Shown one piece after another: positions 1 to 7,376 of a DNA stretch of 64,000 bases (positions within the stretch are counted from its first letter, which is position 1; every line of letters starts with the position of its first letter). The position numbers and the translations under genes are program-made. Origin of the DNA: Termitidicoccus mucosus (GTDB lineage: Bacteria; Verrucomicrobiota; Verrucomicrobiia; Opitutales; Opitutaceae); assembly GCF_038725785.1 (NCBI RefSeq), contig NZ_CP109796.1, positions 496,001-560,000 of the forward strand, read 5' to 3'. The notes under the pieces were generated by a model. That model searched no databases. It was not told where the DNA came from and saw only the letters and a list, made by a program, of their open reading frames with translations.

Positions 1-1
1 T

Positions 2-3000
2 GTCTCAGGCTCCGGCTTGTGGGCCACCACGGGCACTCTTTCCATAGGAGCAATCGGCGGGGGAATCCTGACCATTCAAGAAGGAGGGATCGTCCGGGTC
101 GCCAATTCGGTGGTGATGATCGGCGGCGCCACCGCGCCTGCAACCGGCACGCTCGCCCTGAAAGGCGGCGTTCTGGAGGCGCAGGGCATCGCTAGGACAG
201 CAGGTGCCGCATCTGGCAACGCCACACTCATTCTTAATGGCGGCACCGTCCGCGCCTTGCAGGGCACCGGTTCCTACTTCAACCTGCCGGGCACGACGCT
301 CACGCTGGACGGCACCGGCCTCGCCGCAGGAGCCCCGGCCTTGACGATTGATACAAATGGTTTTGACCTCACTGTCTCCAACACCTTCACCGGCGATGGA
401 GCCTTCGGAAAAACCGGCGGAGGCAAAGTCATCCTTGAGGGTGACAATCACGCGACCACCGGCGGCCTGAATCTCAATGAAGGCGTCGTCCAGATCAGCA
501 GCACCCTGAATCTTTTCGGCGGCGCGCTCAACGGCAGCGGAACCCTCGTCATCGACAACGCCGGCGCCTTCGCCTTCGCCGCTGGCCACACCGGGGATTT
601 CACCGGCCTTGTGCGCCTGCAAGCCAGCGGCCTCGAACTGGGCAATGCGGCGCCCGTCATTGACGGTGCCACCCTGCAACTCGCCGCTGGCGGCAGCGCA
701 ACCTACAACAGCAACAATGGCGACACCACCATCGGCAGTCTCGATTTTGCGGGAGGATCGCTTGATCTCACCTATTCGCCTTCTGGTACCTTGTTCGTTG
801 ACCATCTCGGCGTCAGCACAAGCGGCACCGTGAAACTCGGTGGATTGAGCGCCTCCGGCCCGCCGGGCAATTTACCCGCCAATTTTATCGACCAGAGCCA
901 TGCCACGGGCGACGGCCTGTTATTGATCAAGGCAAACAGCGTTGGCGACATCTCCCAGTTGCGGGTCGATACCGGGACATCAAGCGGTATAACGAGTGAT
1001 CTCGGTCCAGTGGTGGCCACCTACAACTATGCCGGACTGAGCGGCAGCAATTTCGGCGGCGAAAAAGGCCTCTTCATCAGCACTGTTTTGCAGGAGCTCG
1101 CCATCAAATCCGGCAGTACCCTGGTGCTGAACACCGACAATCTTGAAAGCAACAGCACGCACACCTTGGCGGCCAGGATAAGCGGCGCGGACGGCAACGT
1201 CCACATATCCGCGCCGGGCGACTGCATCATCCTCAACGCAAACAACACCTACACGGGCACCACCACCATCGCCAGCGGCACCGTCCGCGCCGCCACCAAC
1301 GACGTCCTTGGCCACACCTCGCACCTCATCCTGTCGGACAACACCACCTTCGATCTCAATGGTGCCACTCAGTCCATCGGCGCCCTCACCGGCGGGGCCG
1401 GCAGCACCCTCGCGCTCGGCAGCGGCTCGCTGGCCATCAATGGCTCGGGCGTCACCCAGGGCCGGATCACGGGCGTCCAGGCCGGATTTCTCTCCGTCTC
1501 ATCCGGCACGGTCATATTGAACAGCGCCAACACCGATTTGCACGTCACGACCATCATTGGTGCCGGCGGCAGCGTCGTGCTCAATGACGGGCAGGCGCTC
1601 GGTGACGGAGCCATTATCATCGAAAACACCACCGCCAGCCTCACCTTGAACAATGCCTCCGCCGCTTCCTTTGCCAACACGCTCAGCGGCAATGGCACCT
1701 TCCTGAAAACCGGAAACGGTCTCCTGGCCCTCAGCGGCGACAACGAGGGTTTCCTCGGCACGGTTGATTTGCGACAGGGCGCCATCGAGGCGCGCAACAG
1801 CAAGGCCCTCGGCTCCGGCATGACCACCCTCCATGGCACACAGGTTGACTACGTCGGCGCCAACGGCACCGTGCCGGGCGCATTCGCCGGCACGGGCAAA
1901 GTAGTCATTCGCGAGGACTCCCTTCTTGCGCTCGCCAGGGCCGACGCCATCGGAACCGGCATCAATGTTGACATCAACGAATCACACCTTGTTCTCGCGG
2001 CCAACGGCACCCGGCTGGGTAACGTCACGCTCAGCAACGGGCGCATGAGTTTCAACAACCCGCCAGGCATCTTTGTCACAGGCACGCTCAAAAGCCTGCA
2101 CGGCGCTTCCACACTGATCTTCAACGTCGATTTCGACACTGGCAAAGCCAACCATCTGACCATTACCGACGCGGCCACGGGCGAGCACGAGGTGAGCATC
2201 GCGCACACCGGCGATCCAGCGGCCGCCTCCATCGCCATAATAAAGAACCCCGAGGGATTCACCGCAAACTACCGCTACAATCCGATCGAAACCGCCCTTG
2301 AACGATACGACGCGGTCCCCGGCGACGGCTCGGCCGCAAGGCCCGATCGCAACGCCGTCTATTTCCACTCCAGCGGACTGTCCAGCACCGCCGATGCGAT
2401 TCTGGCCACCGCCTCGCTGCAAGGCAGGGACTGGCTCTACTCCCTGGATGCGCTTTACCTGCGCATGGGCGACATCCGCGCCGACCCCAACTACGCCAAG
2501 GCCGGAAATCCCCCCGGCAGTTTCTGGGTGCGCGCCCGCAGCCACCGTCTCAATGCCAGCATTTCGTCCCAAGGAAACGAAACCGGCGCCATCAACGGAC
2601 AGTCCTTCCATCAATACGGCCACGGCCTCACCGCAGGTGTAGATCGCGTTCACGCCAGGGGCGCGGGCACGATTTTCGTGGGCGCGTTTATCGACACGGG
2701 CATCGTTGATCGCGACTTTGATAATTACGGCAATGGCGAAAGCGAAACCATCGGGGCGGGCGTGTATGGAAGCTGGTTGCACGAAAAAGGCTGGTTTGCC
2801 GACATTACCCTAAAACTCGATCATGTGAAAAATGACTTCGACGCCCGCGCGTCGGACGGGAAACTCTCGCATGGTTCTTATAAAAACTACGCCAAGGGTG
2901 TCTCGCTGGAAATTGGACGCCGCCTGGTTAATAAAAACGGATGGTGGGTTGAACCCTCCGTGCAAGCCGCATATGTGCATCTAAACAGCGCCGCTTACCA

Positions 3001-3367
3001 AGTCCACGGTGCATACGGTCCGAACTTCGTGCAGGCGAACGTGCCTTCCCCGGTATCCGTGCATCTGGACGCAACCAGCGCCTTCCAGTCTCGCGCTGGT
3101 CTGCGAATCGGACGCCAGTTGGGAGCCACACGCTGGCATCCCTATGGCAAAGCTGCAGTGGCAGGCAGCTTCTCAAACGGTGGCGAAGTCACCGCGGAGG
3201 GCAAAACCCTCGCATCGGACTACGACGGATGTCGCGTCGAGGCAGGGTTCGGCGCCAGCTTCATCATCAACGCCAGGCATGCTCTGTATCTTGATTTTGA
3301 ATACGCAAAGGCGGACGATTACGAGCGCCCCTGGTCCATTAACATCGGCTATCGGGCCTGCTGGTAA
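2..3367 (+). CDS. Autotransporter with beta-strand repeats and C-terminal beta-barrel (5' end missing)
   Basis: The reading frame is open from the first bases of the window, so the N-terminus and any signal peptide lie outside it; the TTG at 17 is not a credible start. The first two thirds is Gly/Thr/Asn/Ser-rich sequence with recurring 'NTYTGTTTIASGTVRA'-type units, the autotransporter-associated beta-strand repeat pattern that forms a secreted beta-helix passenger. From about residue 860 aromatic-alternating strands (VGAFIDTGIVDRDF, GSWLHEKGWFADITLKLDHV) build a pertactin-like outer-membrane barrel, and the protein ends in an aromatic residue (RACW), as barrel proteins do. It lies 80 nt upstream of the GH5 pair. 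The passenger's function is not readable; adhesion or carbohydrate display is a guess. Confidence 0.88.
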   Translation, partial: VSGSGLWATTGTLSIGAIGGGILTIQEGGIVRVANSVVMIGGATAPATGTLALKGGVLEAQGIARTAGAASGNATLILNGGTVRALQGTGSYFNLPGTTLTLDGTGLAAGAPALTIDTNGFDLTVSNTFTGDGAFGKTGGGKVILEGDNHATTGGLNLNEGVVQISSTLNLFGGALNGSGTLVIDNAGAFAFAAGHTGDFTGLVRLQASGLELGNAAPVIDGATLQLAAGGSATYNSNNGDTTIGSLDFAGGSLDLTYSPSGTLFVDHLGVSTSGTVKLGGLSASGPPGNLPANFIDQSHATGDGLLLIKANSVGDISQLRVDTGTSSGITSDLGPVVATYNYAGLSGSNFGGEKGLFISTVLQELAIKSGSTLVLNTDNLESNSTHTLAARISGADGNVHISAPGDCIILNANNTYTGTTTIASGTVRAATNDVLGHTSHLILSDNTTFDLNGATQSIGALTGGAGSTLALGSGSLAINGSGVTQGRITGVQAGFLSVSSGTVILNSANTDLHVTTIIGAGGSVVLNDGQALGDGAIIIENTTASLTLNNASAASFANTLSGNGTFLKTGNGLLALSGDNEGFLGTVDLRQGAIEARNSKALGSGMTTLHGTQVDYVGANGTVPGAFAGTGKVVIREDSLLALARADAIGTGINVDINESHLVLAANGTRLGNVTLSNGRMSFNNPPGIFVTGTLKSLHGASTLIFNVDFDTGKANHLTITDAATGEHEVSIAHTGDPAAASIAIIKNPEGFTANYRYNPIETALERYDAVPGDGSAARPDRNAVYFHSSGLSSTADAILATASLQGRDWLYSLDALYLRMGDIRADPNYAKAGNPPGSFWVRARSHRLNASISSQGNETGAINGQSFHQYGHGLTAGVDRVHARGAGTIFVGAFIDTGIVDRDFDNYGNGESETIGAGVYGSWLHEKGWFADITLKLDHVKNDFDARASDGKLSHGSYKNYAKGVSLEIGRRLVNKNGWWVEPSVQAAYVHLNSAAYQVHGAYGPNFVQANVPSPVSVHLDATSAFQSRAGLRIGRQLGATRWHPYGKAAVAGSFSNGGEVTAEGKTLASDYDGCRVEAGFGASFIINARHALYLDFEYAKADDYERPWSINIGYRACW

Positions 3368-3376
3368 TATTATATG

Positions 3377-3397
3377 GCCGGGCCCGGCACGCCCGGC
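3377..3397 (+). terminator. GC hairpin after autotransporter
   Basis: GCCGGGC, a 7-nt loop and GCCCGGC form a perfect 7-bp stem just after the stop codon at 3367. No U-tract follows directly, so termination here would be weak; the GH5 gene 50 nt downstream may be partly co-transcribed. Confidence 0.35.
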
Positions 3398-3447
3398 ATC
3401 CGCCCCGATCTCCGGGTGGATTAATTTTTCCCCACACTCCCCCGGCA

Positions 3448-6036
3448 ATGGCACCCATGCCTCATCACATCCCCCTCTCATTTATACTGCCACTGGCCCT
3501 TGCCCTGCTGGCGGGCTTGCCAGCGACCGCCGCCGACGACGAACACCTTTGGCTAAAGGTCAAAGGCACGCAAATCGTCACCTCGGCAGAAAGCGACGGG
3601 GGCGAGCGTCTGTTCATTCCCGCCGGCATCGGTTACGGCCGTGATGTCATGATTTACCCCAGGCACTATCCCCCTGGCGACGAGCGCATCCTGCAATTCT
3701 GCAAGGAGCGGGGATTGAACACTGTTCGCCTCGCGTTTTATACGCTGTATTTTAACAGCGTGGAAAACCGCCCGATTGACATCCAGGAGCACGTGCAAAA
3801 TCATATCGATCCCGTCATTGCCGCGGCCAGAAAACAGGGCATGTATGTGATACTCGACTGCCATGAGTTCATGAGCGGGACGATTGACGAGGATGACGCC
3901 CGGGAGGATCAGCATGTCCCCAAGTGGGGGGAGGAAAAAATCCAGCAATGGATAAACGCATGGAAGATCGTCGCGTCGCGTTACAAGGACGAGCCCCACG
4001 TGCTGGGATACGAACTGCTCAACGAGCCTCATGTCACCCCGACAGCCGATTTGCGCGACAATTACAGGCGTTGCATACAGGCCATCCGGGAGGTGGACAA
4101 ACGCCACATTATCATCTTGGGAAACGAAACTTGGACCCATGCCAGGTCCATGGAACGCACTTGGGGAGACATCGCAACCACCATTGACGCACCCCATAAT
4201 AATGTCGTGTTCGCCTTTCACGATTATCCTGATGACAACCACCCGTGGCTGGTGGAGGAGTATGTCACCACCTTTCGCGACAAGCATGGCGTGCCGGTGC
4301 TCTGCACGGAATTTGGCGCCCTTAATTGGAAAAAAAGCGAGACGGTGTGCCGGAACTTCCTTGCGGGTATGCATATGCTTTTTGCAAAGGAAGGCATAGG
4401 CTGGATGATCTGGTGCCTGAGAACCTTGGAGGACCACCCGCGCGATTCCTATAATACGGTGGATGAAACCGGGCTGGGCCCTCCCATCGTTTTTGATTCC
4501 TGCCCCTACAGCGACCTGTGGCCCGCCGTGGCGCGGGTCACGGCGAGCCCGATGCCTCTGCCAAAGCGTCCCCCCTTTGTCGTCCCCGACGCGCTCCCGG
4601 GACAGGAAATCATCATGGAGGCAAATACGGATGGGTATCCCTCCGATCTATCCTACTCGTGGGAGGTGTCCTCCGATGGTGTCAGCTGGTCGAAAATATC
4701 CGGCGACACGGAATTATATAAAGACACCAACACCGCCAGGCTCCGCATTCGCGGCGCGACCGCGCTCATGAGCGGTTATTACTATCGTTACATCGCCGCC
4801 AATCCCGCGATGACGGTGAGCGGCACGGCCACCCTCACGGTCAAGGCCCCGGTTCTCTCCGCCCCCGCCGCACTTGTGGTGGACGCAATCACTGGCGAAC
4901 TCTACGTGACTGACGCGAATCAGCACACGATTTATAAAATCACCGCCGATGCCTCCGGCATAAGCCTCTTCGCCGGTGCCATCGGGCAATCCGGCACCCT
5001 CAATGCCAGCGGGACAGCGGCGCGCTTTAATCAAATCGCGGGCATTGACATTGATACGCAGAGCGGAGGACTGGTGGTCGCCGACACGGGAAACTCCACC
5101 CTGCGCATCCTCAATTCCGCGGCCGCGGTCAACAGCCTCGCCGGCTCTCCGGGCCTTGCCGGATTTACCGATGGCTCCGGCACGAACGCCTTTTTCCGCA
5201 ACCCCGCCGCTGTCGTTGCCGACAATATGGGCAACATCTATGTCGCCGACACGGACAATCATGTTATTCGCATGGTCACCCCCGAAGGCATCGTCACCAC
5301 CATCGCAGGCACACCTCAAGTTTCCGGCACACTCGATGGCAGCGGGACCCATGCCCAATTCAAGAACCCCGCCGGCATCGCTTTCGCCGGCAACACTCTC
5401 TATATTGCAGACACGGGAAATCACACCATCCGCTTTATCACTCCCGCAGACGATGCACATCAAGTTTTCACATTGGCGGGACAGCCTGGGAGCCACGGTT
5501 CCGCGGATGGCGACATGGCGACGGCCGCCCGCTTTCATTCGCCCCGCGGACTTCTCGTCGACGGCGACACGGTCTATGTGGCCGACACGGGCAATTCGCT
5601 CATTCGGAAAATAGAAATTTCCGCAGGCAAAGTCGCCACCATCGCCGGTTACCCGGGAGATGACGGTGATGGCGACTCCGGCGTGATGCCCGGCGTTCCC
5701 GGGTTCAAAGACGGCCAGGGCAACGACGCCTGGCTGCGCCATCCCGAGGACATCGCCATCGCATCCGACGGCACCCTCTATGTAGCGGATACCGGCAACG
5801 CGGCCATACGCAAAATCGCCGCCGATAATAATGCCACGGTAAGCACACTCACCCCCGACATGATTGAACTCAATCCCCCAACTCCGCCGCCCCCTGTCGA
5901 CCCGCCGCCCTCTTCCGGCGGCAGCAGCGGTTCAGGAGGAGGGGGAGGGGGCGTTCCGTCCCACTGGTTTTTCGCCATCATCATCGCCCTTGTTATCATT
6001 CGCGCCAGAAAACCCGGTAAAATTTTTCTCCCATGA
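3448..6036 (+). CDS. Secreted GH5-type glycoside hydrolase with NHL propeller and C-terminal anchor
   Basis: An 862-residue exported protein. Residues 1-29 are a signal peptide (Met4 at 3457 is an alternative start). Residues ~30-370 are a GH5/clan-A TIM barrel: RLAFYTLYF, H139 in ILDCHEF, acid/base E193 in LLNEPH, a conserved FHDYP and nucleophile E288 in LCTEFG. An Ig-like module (~371-467) follows, then about six NHL units (YVADTGNxxIRKI type, ~470-795). The end is Pro-rich, then Ser/Gly-rich, then VPSHW, a hydrophobic stretch and RARK, a tripartite tail suggesting membrane anchoring or sorting. GH5 enzymes are usually beta-1,4-mannanases or glucanases; substrate cannot be told here. The stop overlaps the next start by 4 nt. 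Confidence 0.88.
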   Translation: MAPMPHHIPLSFILPLALALLAGLPATAADDEHLWLKVKGTQIVTSAESDGGERLFIPAGIGYGRDVMIYPRHYPPGDERILQFCKERGLNTVRLAFYTLYFNSVENRPIDIQEHVQNHIDPVIAAARKQGMYVILDCHEFMSGTIDEDDAREDQHVPKWGEEKIQQWINAWKIVASRYKDEPHVLGYELLNEPHVTPTADLRDNYRRCIQAIREVDKRHIIILGNETWTHARSMERTWGDIATTIDAPHNNVVFAFHDYPDDNHPWLVEEYVTTFRDKHGVPVLCTEFGALNWKKSETVCRNFLAGMHMLFAKEGIGWMIWCLRTLEDHPRDSYNTVDETGLGPPIVFDSCPYSDLWPAVARVTASPMPLPKRPPFVVPDALPGQEIIMEANTDGYPSDLSYSWEVSSDGVSWSKISGDTELYKDTNTARLRIRGATALMSGYYYRYIAANPAMTVSGTATLTVKAPVLSAPAALVVDAITGELYVTDANQHTIYKITADASGISLFAGAIGQSGTLNASGTAARFNQIAGIDIDTQSGGLVVADTGNSTLRILNSAAAVNSLAGSPGLAGFTDGSGTNAFFRNPAAVVADNMGNIYVADTDNHVIRMVTPEGIVTTIAGTPQVSGTLDGSGTHAQFKNPAGIAFAGNTLYIADTGNHTIRFITPADDAHQVFTLAGQPGSHGSADGDMATAARFHSPRGLLVDGDTVYVADTGNSLIRKIEISAGKVATIAGYPGDDGDGDSGVMPGVPGFKDGQGNDAWLRHPEDIAIASDGTLYVADTGNAAIRKIAADNNATVSTLTPDMIELNPPTPPPPVDPPPSSGGSSGSGGGGGGVPSHWFFAIIIALVIIRARKPGKIFLP

Positions 6037-7151
6037 AAGAAGAAATGCCGCGCCCCGGTGAAAGCACTCCATATACATTGCTTCCCATCCTCGCATTGCC
6101 GCTCATTTTCATTCTGGCGGCAGCCAGGCTGGCGGCAAACCCGGCAAGCGAGCATCTCTGGCTCAAGGCCAGGGGAAGGCTGATTGTCACCTCGTCGGAA
6201 AGTGACGGAGGAGAGCGCCCGTTTATTGCGGCCGGCATGGCCTATTGCCGCGACGTTATCATTCCGGCGCAGGACGAGGCGGTCATGGCCTTCTGCAAGG
6301 AGCACAACCTGAACACCGTCCGTCTGACATTTTACACCCTGTATTTTGACAATGACAAAAGTCGCCCGATTGAAATGCAAGAGCACATTAGAAATCACAT
6401 TGAGCCAGCCGTCGCCGCCGCGCGAAACCACGGCATGTATGTGATTCTGGCGTGTGATGAGCACATGAGCGATCCATCCGTTGACGGCGTCGCCGTCCGG
6501 GCCTGGGATGAAGCCGCGATACAAAAATGGGTGGCAGGATGGACGGCCGTGGCCGAATACTATAAAGGAGAGCCGCGTGTATTGGGCTACGAATTCCTGG
6601 GCGAACCCATTGGGGTCACTTTTGAGCAGATGAGAAGCAACTATGCGCGGTGCCGGCGCGAAATTCGAAAAGTGGATGACCGCCACCTCCTTATTCTCGG
6701 GGCCAATCATCGTTCCCGACCCGGCACCATGCAAAAATCGTGGGAACTCATGCCTTCGATCATGGACGCCCCTTATAACAATGTGGCATTCGCCTTCCAT
6801 GCGTATCCCGGGGAAGAATCCCCGGTTGTCATTCAAAACCATGTCGTCCAATTTCGGGACGCGCATGGAGTCCCGGTGCTATGCACGCAATTTGGCGCGG
6901 ATTACCAAAACAAGAGTGAAGCGGAATGCCGCAAGTTCCTTGCGGGCATGCACGCAAGCTTTGCCAAGGAGGACGTGGGCTGGATGATCTGGGCACTAAG
7001 GACCCTGGTGGACCACCCGCGCAATTCGTACAACGCAGTGGATCAAACCGGACTTGGTCCTCCTCCGACATATGATTCCTGCCCCTACAGCGATCTGTGG
7101 GCTCCCGCAGCCCGCATGACAGCAAGCGCGATACCCCAGCCGAAAAGATAA
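6033..7151 (+). CDS. GH5-fold paralogue, catalytic residues lost (probable pseudoenzyme)
   Basis: A 372-residue secreted protein translationally coupled to the preceding gene (ATGA overlap). It is a clear paralogue of that protein's GH5 domain throughout (SEHLWLK, RLTFYTLYF, WMIWALRTLVDHPRNSYN match closely) but has no Ig, NHL or anchor region. The nucleophile position reads Gln286 (LCTQFG instead of LCTEFG), the Asn before the acid/base Glu is Gly190 (LGEP instead of LNEP) and the His of DCHEF is Asp142. In retaining GH5 enzymes loss of the nucleophile abolishes hydrolysis. The frame is intact and well conserved elsewhere, so I favour a non-catalytic carbohydrate-binding or partner role over recent decay. 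Confidence 0.85.
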   Translation: MKEEMPRPGESTPYTLLPILALPLIFILAAARLAANPASEHLWLKARGRLIVTSSESDGGERPFIAAGMAYCRDVIIPAQDEAVMAFCKEHNLNTVRLTFYTLYFDNDKSRPIEMQEHIRNHIEPAVAAARNHGMYVILACDEHMSDPSVDGVAVRAWDEAAIQKWVAGWTAVAEYYKGEPRVLGYEFLGEPIGVTFEQMRSNYARCRREIRKVDDRHLLILGANHRSRPGTMQKSWELMPSIMDAPYNNVAFAFHAYPGEESPVVIQNHVVQFRDAHGVPVLCTQFGADYQNKSEAECRKFLAGMHASFAKEDVGWMIWALRTLVDHPRNSYNAVDQTGLGPPPTYDSCPYSDLWAPAARMTASAIPQPKR

Positions 7152-7261
7152 ACGTCCGGCGGCTTTGCTATTAAAGCCTTTGCCCACTTGAAAACGTCGG
7201 AATACTGGTTTCACTTTTCGGCTTCACCTAAATCGAGTTAATCTCTCCGGGTTTAATTCCT

Positions 7262-7307
7262 CGAAGCTTGCTTCGGTTGTATTGTGTTCTGCAACGGAAT
7301 CCGTTGC
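7262..7307. repeat. Two tandem intergenic hairpins
   Basis: Between convergent genes lie CGAAG-CTTG-CTTCG (7262-7275) and GCAACGG-AAT-CCGTTGC (7291-7307, extendable outward by 2-3 bp). With the hairpin at 7322 they form three evenly spaced stem-loops, which looks like a mobile palindromic intergenic repeat rather than three independent terminators. Confidence 0.5.
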
Positions 7308-7321
7308 AGGGATCTTTAATA

Positions 7322-7351
7322 CCTCGGGGCTTGCCCCGGGGTTCTTTATTT
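7322..7351 (+). terminator. Hairpin terminator between convergent genes
   Basis: CCTCGGGG, a CTTG loop and CCCCGGGG form an 8-bp stem (one G-U) followed by a T-rich run (TTCTTTATTT). It sits between the GH5 pair and the leftward GH2 gene and could serve both strands. Confidence 0.5.
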
Positions 7352-7376
7352 CTGCTTCAACTGCATGAGGTCCGGC

